This document shows, piece by piece, positions 15,719 to 22,815 of a stretch of DNA of 22,815 nt. This DNA comes from Pseudomonadota bacterium (lineage in GTDB: Bacteria; Pseudomonadota; Alphaproteobacteria; Rhizobiales; Rhizobiaceae). The translations under genes and the position numbers were made by a program. The stretch lies in contig JAEYTV010000177.1 of assembly GCA_023433855.1 (NCBI GenBank), positions 1-22,815 of the forward strand, given 5' to 3'. The notes beneath the pieces were generated by a model. That model made no database searches. It was not told where the DNA came from and saw only the letters and a program-made list of their open reading frames with translations. Positions within the stretch are counted from its first letter, which is position 1; the number at the start of each line of letters is the position of its first letter.

Positions 15719-17890
15719 ATGGCTCGCATCGAAAAGAACGGTCTGGCGATCGAGGAGCAACTCTATCAGTTCCTGGCGGCCGAAGCGCTGCCCGGGACCG
15801 GCGTGGACGCCGAACGCTTCTTTTCGGAATTTTCGAAGATCGTCCATGATCTGGCTCCGAGAAACAGGGAACTGCTCGCCAAGCGTGATGCCTTTCAGCA
15901 GAAGCTCGACGAATGGTATCGCACCAACGGTGCTCCGACTGACCTTGCAGCTTATGAAGCTTTCTTGCGGGAGATCGGCTATCTCTTGCCGGAGGGACCG
16001 GACTTCAAAGTCTCCACCGAGGGCGTTGATCCGGAAATTGCGGAGATCGCGGGGCCGCAGCTTGTGGTGCCGGTGATGAACGCGCGCTACGCGTTGAACG
16101 CGGCCAATGCGCGCTGGGGTTCGCTCTACGATGCCCTCTACGGCACGGACGCAATTCCTGAAAGCGACGGTGCAGAGGCCGGAAAAAGCTACAATCCTGG
16201 CCGCGGCGCCAAGGTGATCGCCTGGGTGCGCGATTTCCTGGATCAGTCCGTGCCTCTGTCGGGTGCCAGATGGACCGACGTCACCTCCTTTGTTGTCACC
16301 GGCGGCAGGCTGACCGCCGCCGCTCAGGAGGGCAGGACGGTAGAACTCGCTGACCCCGGCCAATTCGTTGGCTATCTCGGCGAAGCGGCGCAGCCCACCC
16401 ACCTTCTTCTGAAACGGAATGGCCTGCATGTCGAGATTGTCATCGATGCCTCGACGCCCATCGGCAAGGATGATCCGGCGAAGATCTCAGATGTGAGGCT
16501 GGAATCCGCGATCACGACCATCATGGATTGTGAGGATTCGGTTGCTGCGGTCGACGCTGAAGACAAGGTGATCGTGTATCGCAACTGGCTCGGCTTGATG
16601 AAGGGCGACCTCTCCGAGGAGGTCGAGAAGGGTGGCAGGCGGTTCATCCGCAGCCTCAATCCCGACAGCGACTACATTGCCCCGGACGGATCCACGCTCA
16701 ACGTGAAGCGCCGTTCACTGATGCTTGTTCGCAATGTCGGTCACCTGATGACCAGTCCAGCCATCTTGGACCGGGACGGCCGGGAGGTGCCCGAGGGCAT
16801 CATGGATGCCATGGTGACGGCGCTGATCGCCATCCACGATATCGGTCCGGGCGGCCGCCGGCAGAACTCCCGCACCGGCTCCCTCTACGTGGTCAAGCCG
16901 AAGATGCACGGTCCGGAAGAGGTAGCCTTCGCCTGCGACATCTTTTCTCGCGTGGAGCAGGCTCTCGGGCTCCCGTCCAACGCCATCAAGATGGGCATCA
17001 TGGACGAGGAGCGTCGTACGACGGTCAACCTCAAGGAATGCATCCGACAGGCGCGTGAACGGGTGGTCTTCATCAATACCGGCTTCCTCGATCGTACCGG
17101 TGATGAGATCCACACCTCCATGGAAGCAGGTCCGATGATCCGCAAGGGAGACATGAAACAGGCGGCCTGGATCGCGGCTTACGAGAACTGGAATGTCGAC
17201 ATTGGACTGGAATGCGGGCTTTCTGGCCATGCCCAGATCGGGAAGGGGATGTGGGCCATGCCGGACCTGATGGCGGCGATGCTCGATCAGAAGATCGCCC
17301 ATCCCAAGGCGGGCGCCAATACCGCATGGGTGCCGTCGCCGACGGCCGCGACGCTGCACGCGACCCACTATCACAAGGTGGATGTCGCAGCAGTACAGGC
17401 GCGGTTGAAGGATCGGGGCCGGGCAAGGCTTGCCGACATCCTGTCCGTGCCGGTGGCATCAAGACCGAACTGGACACCCGAGGAGATCCAGCGCGAACTC
17501 GACAACAATGCCCAGGGTATTCTGGGCTACGTGGTTCGCTGGATCGACCAGGGTATCGGCTGTTCCAAGGTGCCGGACATCAACAATGTCGCGCTGATGG
17601 AAGACCGGGCGACGCTGCGCATCTCGGCGCAGCACATGGCCAACTGGCTGCATCACAAGCTGGTCAGCGAAGAGCAGATCGTTGAAACGATGAAGCGCAT
17701 GGCTGCTGTGGTCGATGGCCAGAACGCCGGTGATCCTCTTTATCGCCCGATGGCAGCGGACTTCGACGGCTCGATTGCCTTCCAGGCAGCGCTGGATCTG
17801 GTCCTGAAGGGTCGGGAGCAGCCGAACGGTTATACCGAACCGGTTCTGCACCGCCGCCGCCAGGAGTTCAAGGCACGGCTTGGCGGCTAA
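15719..17890 (+). CDS. glcB: Malate synthase G
   Basis: Condenses glyoxylate with acetyl-CoA to malate, allowing growth on C2 compounds and glycolate. The 723-residue protein is the long monomeric G form. Active-site residues align with E. coli enzyme numbering: R338 in [12 protein letters not shown], metal ligands E430 (MDEERRT) and D458 (GFLDRTGDE), C615 and catalytic base D629 ([10 protein letters not shown]). Substrate-contact motifs [16 protein letters not shown] and [10 protein letters not shown] are present. The ATG at 15719 has GGGAGGA upstream; a TTG at 15650 would add 23 unlikely residues. A TTGACA at 15650-15655 could be a -35 but has a poor -10. No isocitrate lyase gene is in the window. 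Downstream lies a hairpin that probably also ends transcription from this side. Confidence 0.98.
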   Translation: MARIEKNGLAIEEQLYQFLAAEALPGTGVDAERFFSEFSKIVHDLAPRNRELLAKRDAFQQKLDEWYRTNGAPTDLAAYEAFLREIGYLLPEGPDFKVSTEGVDPEIAEIAGPQLVVPVMNARYALNAANARWGSLYDALYGTDAIPESDGAEAGKSYNPGRGAKVIAWVRDFLDQSVPLSGARWTDVTSFVVTGGRLTAAAQEGRTVELADPGQFVGYLGEAAQPTHLLLKRNGLHVEIVIDASTPIGKDDPAKISDVRLESAITTIMDCEDSVAAVDAEDKVIVYRNWLGLMKGDLSEEVEKGGRRFIRSLNPDSDYIAPDGSTLNVKRRSLMLVRNVGHLMTSPAILDRDGREVPEGIMDAMVTALIAIHDIGPGGRRQNSRTGSLYVVKPKMHGPEEVAFACDIFSRVEQALGLPSNAIKMGIMDEERRTTVNLKECIRQARERVVFINTGFLDRTGDEIHTSMEAGPMIRKGDMKQAAWIAAYENWNVDIGLECGLSGHAQIGKGMWAMPDLMAAMLDQKIAHPKAGANTAWVPSPTAATLHATHYHKVDVAAVQARLKDRGRARLADILSVPVASRPNWTPEEIQRELDNNAQGILGYVVRWIDQGIGCSKVPDINNVALMEDRATLRISAQHMANWLHHKLVSEEQIVETMKRMAAVVDGQNAGDPLYRPMAADFDGSIAFQAALDLVLKGREQPNGYTEPVLHRRRQEFKARLGG

Positions 17891-17927
17891 AAGAAAGAGC
17901 CGCCGGAAGGGCAATTCCCGGCGGCTC
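17889..17927 (-). terminator. Intrinsic terminator between glcB and the L,D-transpeptidase gene
   Basis: GAGCCGCCGG (17897-17906) pairs perfectly with CCGGCGGCTC (17918-17927) across an 11-base loop. On the minus strand the stem is followed by TTTCTTTT, giving a canonical terminator for the convergent L,D-transpeptidase gene. On the plus strand no T tract follows, but the stem lies only six bases after the glcB stop and may also protect that mRNA end. Confidence 0.8.
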
Positions 17928-17950
17928 CTCATGGTGCATGCCTGTCCGGT

Positions 17951-18616
17951 CTACTGGATGACCACGACCTTCGTGTTGCGGCCGGGGCGGACCCGGCTAT
18001 AGAGGTCGATCACGTCCTGGTTCATCAGGCGGATGCAGCCTGACGATGCGGCTGTGCCGATGGAAGCCCATTCCGGCGTGCCGTGCAGGCGGAAAAGCGT
18101 ATCCTGACCCTTCTCATTGAAAAGATACATGGCGCGGGCACCAAGCGGGTTGCTCAATCCAGGTCCCATGCCCGCTTCCACGTAGCGTGCGATGTCGGGC
18201 CGGCGCGCTGCCATTTCCTTGGGCGGATGCCATGTCGGCCATTCCTGCTTCCAGGCGACATAGGCCGTTCCGGACCAGGCAAAACCTTGCTTGCCGACGC
18301 CAATTCCATAGCGGACGGCTTTGCCCCTGGGCAGAATGTAATAAAGAAAGCGCTCGCGCGTGTTGACGACGATCGTGCCGGGCTTCTCGTCCGTCGGATA
18401 CTCCACGACCTGGCGAACGAATTTCTTGTTCAGCCGATTGATCGGGATGGCCGGCAGCGTATAGCCGGCATCGGCCACCGAACCATAGGAATCTGTAAAG
18501 ATCTGCGAGGTGGTGACGGTGGCCACTTCCGTGGAACCCGAGGTCGTCGTGGAGCATCCGGCCAGGGCTGCGGTTGCCAATAGGCCGAGTGCAAGCATGC
18601 TGATGCGAAGGCGCAT
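17951..18616 (-). CDS. L,D-transpeptidase (YkuD/ErfK family) lipoprotein
   Basis: Envelope enzyme predicted to form 3-3 cross-links in peptidoglycan or attach proteins to it. From ATG 18616 the product has 221 residues. Residues 1-20 are a lipoprotein signal (MRLRISMLALGLLATAALAG) ending in a lipobox LAGC, with lipidated C21. The YkuD catalytic domain spans about 80-220: TIVVNTRERFLYY opens it, GIGVGKQGFAWSGTAYV follows, and the active site is H178 (RLHGTPE) with S192-G193-C194 (SSGCIRL). The longer frame to 18712 would put 32 residues before the signal and is rejected. It converges on glcB with a shared terminator and is divergent from mmcB. Rhizobiales rely heavily on L,D-transpeptidases for polar growth (family knowledge). 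Confidence 0.94.
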   Translation of the reverse strand: MRLRISMLALGLLATAALAGCSTTTSGSTEVATVTTSQIFTDSYGSVADAGYTLPAIPINRLNKKFVRQVVEYPTDEKPGTIVVNTRERFLYYILPRGKAVRYGIGVGKQGFAWSGTAYVAWKQEWPTWHPPKEMAARRPDIARYVEAGMGPGLSNPLGARAMYLFNEKGQDTLFRLHGTPEWASIGTAASSGCIRLMNQDVIDLYSRVRPGRNTKVVVIQ

Positions 18617-18792
18617 GGAAAACTCTTGGAAAGCGAATCGAGGAACCGGTGGGTCACCACCTTTGATCCCCGGGTTATTTTCCATTACATTGCCGATGGC
18701 AAGGCGCTGCAACGCACCGGGAACCGAGCGCCGCCTGATTCAAAACCGCCATGGCGTTTTTGCAACATTCCCGGCACCGGCACCAGGATCCC

Positions 18793-19281
18793 ATGACCAT
18801 ACTGAACATCGCCAGCAACAATCCGCTCGTGGATGGACGGCAGTCCCAGCGCGCCATGATGGTACGCAGGGGCGTGCAAATTCTGCTACATGACATGCGC
18901 CACGCATCGCTGCCCGAGCTGGTGCTCTCGAACGGCCGGCGCGCCGACCTTGTTACGGTTTCGGAGAAGGGCGAAGTCTGGATCATCGAGATCAAGACCT
19001 CGATCGAGGATCTTCGCGTCGACCGGAAATGGCCGGAATACCGTGCCTACTGCGACAGGCTCTTCTTTGCGACCCATAAGGACGTGCCGCAGGAGATTTT
19101 CCCGGAGGATTGCGGTCTGCTCCTCTCCGACGGGTATGGCGCCCATCTGTTGCGGGATGCGCCCGAGCACCGGCTTTCTCCCGCCGCCCGCAAGTCCATG
19201 ATGTTGTGTTTCTCCCGGATCGCCGCCAAGCGCCTGATGACGGCCGAATGGGCCCTCGGCAGGAGCTTCGACGAACTGTAG
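18793..19281 (+). CDS. mmcB: MmcB-family DNA repair protein
   Basis: Small protein of the MmcB family (DUF1052), linked in Caulobacter to survival of mitomycin C damage. The 162-residue product shows a PD-(D/E)XK nuclease-like core: D52 in NGRRADLVTV, then E66-I67-K68 in VWIIEIKTS, then further basic residues (DRKWPEYRAYCDRLFF). The ATG at 18793 follows AGGATCCC; an upstream in-frame ATG at 18751 adds 14 unlikely residues. The gene is divergent from the L,D-transpeptidase across 176 bases. It ends only five bases from the convergent actR stop. I looked for an alphaproteobacterial LexA box (GTTC-N7-GTTC or its complement) upstream and found none. Nuclease activity is inferred from motifs. Confidence 0.85.
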   Translation: MTILNIASNNPLVDGRQSQRAMMVRRGVQILLHDMRHASLPELVLSNGRRADLVTVSEKGEVWIIEIKTSIEDLRVDRKWPEYRAYCDRLFFATHKDVPQEIFPEDCGLLLSDGYGAHLLRDAPEHRLSPAARKSMMLCFSRIAAKRLMTAEWALGRSFDEL

Positions 19282-19286
19282 ACCAG

Positions 19287-19862
19287 CTATCGCGGCGCGC
19301 GCTTGGCCAGGATACGCTGCAGCGTGCGCCGATGCATGTTGAGCCGGCGTGCGGTCTCCGACACGTTGCGCTCGCACATTTCGTAGACCCGCTGGATGTG
19401 CTCCCAGCGAACCCGGTCGGCGGACATGGGGTTTTCCGGCACGTCTGCCTTCTCGCCCGGCCGTTGCGTCAGGGCGTGGAAGATCTCGTCGGCGTCGGCA
19501 GGCTTGGAGAGATAGTCCACCGCGCCGAGCTTCACCGCGGTCACCGCGGTTGCGATATTGCCGTAGCCCGTCAGGACGATCGCCTTGGTATCCTCCCGGC
19601 TTTGCCGGATTGTCTCGATCACGTCCAGTCCGTTGCCGTCTCCCAGCCGCAGATCGACCACCGCGTATTTTGGCGGGCGCGTCTTCGACTTGGCGATCCC
19701 TTCGGCGACAGACTCAGCTGTTTCGACAATGAAGCCGCGGCTTTCCATCGCTCGCGCCAACCTGCGCAGGAAAGCACCATCATCGTCAACGATCAGCAGC
19801 GATGGATCGGATCCAAGTCCCTGATCTGTGGCCTGTTCGGTTTGTTCGACGTCCATGTTCAT
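19287..19862 (-). CDS. actR: Response regulator ActR (RegA/PrrA family)
   Basis: DNA-binding partner of ActS, homologous to RegA/PrrA; in rhizobia linked to acid tolerance and to redox control of respiration and carbon/nitrogen metabolism. The 191-residue protein has a receiver domain with D26/D27 (LLIVDDDGAF), phospho-acceptor D70 (YAVVDLRLGDG), T in VLTGYGN and K in LSKPADADE. The C-terminal Fis-type helix-turn-helix (SETARRLNMHRRTLQRILAK) is the near-invariant RegA signature. Two ATGs (19862 and 19856) are possible; GGAAG upstream suits either. The gene lies 78 bases after actS on the same strand, so probably co-transcribed, and converges on mmcB with no room for a terminator. Confidence 0.96.
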   Translation of the reverse strand: MNMDVEQTEQATDQGLGSDPSLLIVDDDGAFLRRLARAMESRGFIVETAESVAEGIAKSKTRPPKYAVVDLRLGDGNGLDVIETIRQSREDTKAIVLTGYGNIATAVTAVKLGAVDYLSKPADADEIFHALTQRPGEKADVPENPMSADRVRWEHIQRVYEMCERNVSETARRLNMHRRTLQRILAKRAPR

Positions 19863-19940
19863 CGTCTTCCGTCTTCGCGGGGTTCCTGCCGCCCGCTGTT
19901 CTCCTTGCCAATATGGGTGCGCCTGCCCGGGAACGCAAAG

Positions 19941-21257
19941 TTATTTCGGCTCCCGGACCTCCATCAGGTTTCGCGGCCATTCGATATGAATTCGCGCTCC
20001 CGGCTCACCGCTCTCGCGATTACCAAAGCGGATTGCGGCGCCAGACCGCTCAAGAAGCGTCTTGGCGATAAAAAGGCCGAGGCCGAGGCCGCCGGCCCGC
20101 TGCTGTTCCTTGGGCCTCTTCGTCATGTAGGGTTCGCCGATTCTTGCGAGAATGTCCGGCGCGTAACCTTGCCCGTCATCTTCGATGGTAATCGCCACCT
20201 TGTCGGGTGAATGATCCACGGTGACGATCACCTTGGTCCGGGCATAGTCCACGGCATTCTCGATGAGATTGCCCAGTCCGTAGAGGACACCGGCATTGCG
20301 GGTGCCGACAGGTTCGTTGGCGCGATCGTTTTTCTCGATAAGCTCGATCTCGATTCCGAACTGTCGGTACGGCGCCACCACCTCTTCGATCATCGAAGAT
20401 AGCGGCAGGCGTCGCATGTGCTCGTCGCTTTCGGCCGATAGCGAGGTGAGCCGCCGCAGGATGTCGCGGCAGCGTTCGCTCTGGCTTCTGAGCAGTTGCA
20501 CGTCCTCCCTGTAGCGTTCGTCTGCCGCGAGCTCGCGCTCCATCTCCTTTGCGACGACGCTGATGGTCGCGAGCGGCGTGCCGAGCTCATGGGCGGCCGC
20601 CGCCGCCAGCCCGTCAAGCTGCGACAGGTGCTTTTCCCGCTCGAGCACCAGTTCGGTGGCCAGAAGGGCATCCGCGAGAAGTGATGCCTCGTGGCTGACG
20701 CGATAAGCGTAGAAGGCGGCGAACATCATCATCGAGGCGATCGAACACCACACGCCAAGCTGCAGGATCGGCTGGATCCTGAGGATTTCGTCTTCGTACC
20801 AGGGAAGATCGTAGGGAGAAAAGGCGAGCGTCGTGGTGCAGACGAGGGCAAAGACGATCAGAACCAGGGAATGGCGGAGCGGCTGGGACGCGAAGGCGAT
20901 GATCACGGGCACGCAGATCAACGGGGCGAAGGGATTGGCCAGGCCGCCCGTGATGAACAACAGGGCAGCCATCTGCAGGAGGTCGAAGCCGAGCAGCGCC
21001 AGGGCGGCCTTCGGTCCAAGACGATGTGTCGGTGGGAACCGCAGCGACAGGACGAGGTTTGCGAAGGCCAGGGATCCGATCAGGGCGGCCGCCTCGCTCA
21101 GCGGCAACGGGAAGCCGAGCAGCAAGGCGACGATCAGCACAGTGATGGTTTGCCCCGCCACCGCGAGCCAGCGCAGGCGGACAAGCGTCTGAAGACGGAT
21201 CCGGCGGCTGGAAGCCCCGAACTGGGCGTAATGGACCGACGCATTGTCTGCACTCAC
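19941..21257 (-). CDS. actS: Sensor histidine kinase ActS (RegB/PrrB family)
   Basis: Membrane redox-sensing kinase that phosphorylates ActR. The 438-residue protein has about six membrane segments in residues 30-186, with the quinone-interaction motif GGLANPF (104-110) characteristic of RegB. It then has an H-box with H223 (AAAAHELGTPLATI), the conserved cysteine C263 (SERCRDIL) that mediates redox control in RegB, the N-box GLGNLIENAVDYA (N330, N334) and G-boxes EDDGQGY and GGLGLGLFIAK. All kinase motifs are intact. The start is GTG at 21257 with AAGG just upstream. It lies 73 bases after hrpB on the same strand, and actR follows. Its equivalence to RegB Cys265 is by motif position, not alignment. 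Confidence 0.96.
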   Translation of the reverse strand: MSADNASVHYAQFGASSRRIRLQTLVRLRWLAVAGQTITVLIVALLLGFPLPLSEAAALIGSLAFANLVLSLRFPPTHRLGPKAALALLGFDLLQMAALLFITGGLANPFAPLICVPVIIAFASQPLRHSLVLIVFALVCTTTLAFSPYDLPWYEDEILRIQPILQLGVWCSIASMMMFAAFYAYRVSHEASLLADALLATELVLEREKHLSQLDGLAAAAAHELGTPLATISVVAKEMERELAADERYREDVQLLRSQSERCRDILRRLTSLSAESDEHMRRLPLSSMIEEVVAPYRQFGIEIELIEKNDRANEPVGTRNAGVLYGLGNLIENAVDYARTKVIVTVDHSPDKVAITIEDDGQGYAPDILARIGEPYMTKRPKEQQRAGGLGLGLFIAKTLLERSGAAIRFGNRESGEPGARIHIEWPRNLMEVREPK

Positions 21258-21297
21258 GGCCTTGTGGTCTCCGTCATCTCGTCGCTGGCTTCATAGC

Positions 21298-21320
21298 CCT
21301 GCGCGACCTCATCGCGCAGG
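21298..21320. repeat. Perfect hairpin between hrpB and actS
   Basis: CCTGCGCGA (21298-21306), five-base loop, TCGCGCAGG (21312-21320). It lies ten bases after the hrpB stop and about 40 bases before the actS start on the minus strand. No T tract follows on either strand, so it is not a standard terminator; it may be an mRNA structure or a binding site. Confidence 0.4.
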
Positions 21321-21330
21321 CGACATTCTG

Positions 21331-22815
21331 TCACGTGCCGCGCGGCTTGGCACGCGTGGTCGGCGCCGCAGCTGCAGGATCCTCGGGCCAGGGGTGTTTC
21401 GGGTAGCGGCCGCGCATCTCGGCCCGGACATCCTTCCAGGATCCGGCCCAGAAGCCAGGCAGATCCCGGGTGGTCTGGATGGGACGGTGGGCGGGAGAGG
21501 TCAGTTCCAAAACAAGGGGCAGGCGGCCCCCGCCGATAGCGGGATGGTGTTTCAGGCCGAACAGTTCCTGCACACGGATGGCGAGGACCGGCTCCTCGCC
21601 ATCATACCGGATCGGATGCCTGTGGCCGGTAGGCGCTTCGAAATGTGTCGGCGCCAGCCTGTCGAGCTCCCTGGCAAGCTCGCGGGGAATAAGCGACCGC
21701 AGCCCTTCGGAAAGGCTGCCAGGATCAATTCCATCGAGGCTAGAAACACCGTTCTGGAAGGGGACGAACCATTCATCCAGCCTCTCTAGCAGTGCCTCTT
21801 CGCTCGTATCGGGCCAGGGTTCGCCAACCGAGCGGTGCAGGAAGCCGGTCCGTTGGCGTAACTGCTGTCCTTCCTTCGAAAACGGCAGAACACGCAGGCC
21901 GAGCTGGCGTACCCCCTCGGCCAGGGCCCGGGCTGCGTTCTCGCCTGTTGGGCGCGGAAGCGGTCGTTCCGCCAGCGTGAGTGCGCCGAGACCGGTCACC
22001 TCCCGGGCCCGCACCTGCCGGCTTTGCGGATCAAAGAAGTACTCTTCCTTGTGTTCGATGAGATGCGGAAGCGCCGCCTCCACATCTGACCGGCTGACCT
22101 CGGCTGCGGCCAGGATGCGGCCCTGGGCTGCCCGCCCGGTGAGGTCCGCAACAACGAGCATGCTCGCGGATCCGAGTCTCTCCGTGTCGGGAATCTCCGC
22201 TCCGCGACCGTTGGCCATGACGAACCGCCCGCGGCCGCCCCGCTGCAGTGCCACACGATCCGGATAGGCTTGCAACAGGAGTTGGCCGGCGGAGATCCGT
22301 TCATTTCGCGGTGATCGTTTCGGAAGGTTGGCAGCGATCCGGTCCGCAAGTTTGCGGGCCGCTTCCGCCCGCTCGCCTCTTTCTGCCCGGAAACGCCGTA
22401 GGCGCTCGTCGAGATCGATCTCGCTGCCCCCGAGGCCCTGTTCGGTCAGCAGCACGCCTAGGAGGGAGGCTGGCCTGCCCGCCCCTTGTTCAGCGGCCGA
22501 TATGACCATCGAGGCAAGCCGTGGAGGAAGCGCCAATTCGCGCATCAACCGGCCCTTCGCCGTCAGGTTGCCCGATGTATCGAGTGCACCGATCTTCGCG
22601 AGCAAGGCCGTTGCCTCGGCAAACGCCGGGCCGGGTGGCGGATCGAGGAAAGCAAGGGCGGATGGGTCCCGCACGCCCCAATGGGCGAGATCGAGCGCAA
22701 GGCCCGAAAGATCACTGGCAAGGATTTGCGGCGCAGTGAACTCGGCCAGCGCTGCCGTTTGCCCAGGATGCCAGAGCCGGACCGCGACCCCGGGCTCGGT
22801 GCGGCCGGCGCGGCC
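21331..22815 (-). CDS. hrpB: ATP-dependent helicase HrpB, C-terminal part
   Basis: DEAH-box-type helicase of unknown physiological substrate. The gene runs off the right edge; 494 residues and the stop are present, perhaps 60% of a typical protein of about 810 residues. The visible part opens with helicase motif VI (GRAGRTEPGVAVRLW), continues through the helicase-associated winged-helix/HA2 region (LAHWGVRDPSALAFLDPPP, LTAKGRLMRELALPPRLASM), and ends in the HrpB-specific C-terminal domain with WFVPF, LDRLAPTHFEAPTGH and ELFGLKHHPAI. The DEAH and Walker motifs lie outside the window. It is the first gene of an apparent hrpB-actS-actR series on the minus strand. Confidence 0.94.
   Translation of the reverse strand, partial: GRAGRTEPGVAVRLWHPGQTAALAEFTAPQILASDLSGLALDLAHWGVRDPSALAFLDPPPGPAFAEATALLAKIGALDTSGNLTAKGRLMRELALPPRLASMVISAAEQGAGRPASLLGVLLTEQGLGGSEIDLDERLRRFRAERGERAEAARKLADRIAANLPKRSPRNERISAGQLLLQAYPDRVALQRGGRGRFVMANGRGAEIPDTERLGSASMLVVADLTGRAAQGRILAAAEVSRSDVEAALPHLIEHKEEYFFDPQSRQVRAREVTGLGALTLAERPLPRPTGENAARALAEGVRQLGLRVLPFSKEGQQLRQRTGFLHRSVGEPWPDTSEEALLERLDEWFVPFQNGVSSLDGIDPGSLSEGLRSLIPRELARELDRLAPTHFEAPTGHRHPIRYDGEEPVLAIRVQELFGLKHHPAIGGGRLPLVLELTSPAHRPIQTTRDLPGFWAGSWKDVRAEMRGRYPKHPWPEDPAAAAPTTRAKPRGT

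Noticed and set aside
18617..18792. LexA (SOS) box upstream of mmcB
   Set aside because: I searched by eye for GTTC-N7-GTTC and GAAC-N7-GAAC. The GAAC words present have no partner at the right spacing.
19110..20210. A 366-codon plus-strand open frame opposite actR and the actS end
   Set aside because: actR and actS carry intact family signatures; the antisense product resembles nothing known.
21258..21330. Short leader-like frames (7-12 codons) between hrpB and actS
   Set aside because: They lack ribosome-binding sites and any telling codon run, and are too short to separate from chance.
1..22815. CRISPR arrays, tRNA or rRNA genes, insertion sequences, prophage or toxin-antitoxin modules
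   Set aside because: No regularly spaced repeats, cloverleaf-like sequences, transposase-like products or terminal inverted repeats were seen. The region is conserved-looking core chromosome.

Overview
The window reads as a stretch of chromosome from an alphaproteobacterium of the Rhizobiaceae (Sinorhizobium/Rhizobium/Agrobacterium group). The evidence is a high-G+C sequence carrying the chvI-chvG pair divergent from pckA, a hisB-DUF2628-hisH-hisA-hisF-hisE-coaA string divergent from hslVU, a glcB gene, and actR/actS beside hrpB. Gene content and order resemble, from memory, the Sinorhizobium meliloti chromosome. I see no tRNA, rRNA, insertion sequence, phage gene or CRISPR array, and nothing suggesting recent transfer. 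Nearly all bases belong to intact genes.

Left part (1-4200). The start of the sensor kinase gene chvG and the complete response-regulator gene chvI lie on the minus strand. A 326-base divergent region separates them from pckA, the gluconeogenic PEP carboxykinase, which ends at a clear intrinsic terminator. Next come two tightly packed plus-strand genes: an ArfB-type ribosome-rescue hydrolase and an AlkB-type dioxygenase that appears to begin at a TTG codon one base after the arfB stop.

Middle (4214-10971). A minus-strand operon encodes the imidazole-forming part of histidine synthesis, with an uncharacterised membrane protein (DUF2628) inside it and pantothenate kinase at its end. Several junctions are 1- or 4-base overlaps, so translation is probably coupled. 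Divergently, hslV and hslU encode the two-part HslVU protease.

Right part (11140-22815). The plus strand carries a secreted DUF1402 protein with lytic-transglycosylase-like motifs, a cytochrome P450, a lone hydantoinase-A/oxoprolinase-type ATPase, and malate synthase G (glyoxylate bypass). The minus strand then carries an L,D-transpeptidase lipoprotein. A plus-strand MmcB-type DNA-repair nuclease gene follows. The minus strand then carries the redox/acid two-component pair actS-actR and the 3' part of the helicase gene hrpB, which runs off the window.

Functional themes are envelope and acid sensing (ChvG/ChvI, ActS/ActR), growth on C2/C4 acids (PckA, GlcB), cell-wall remodelling (DUF1402 protein, L,D-transpeptidase) and damage response (ArfB, AlkB, MmcB, HslVU). 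I see no unmistakable new multi-gene system. The strongest unexplained signal is a set of three 8-base complementary elements at the chvI-chvG junction. They can form two mutually exclusive hairpins, each covering one of two possible chvG start codons. The DUF1402 protein and the orphan HyuA-like ATPase are the best candidates for undescribed protein function.
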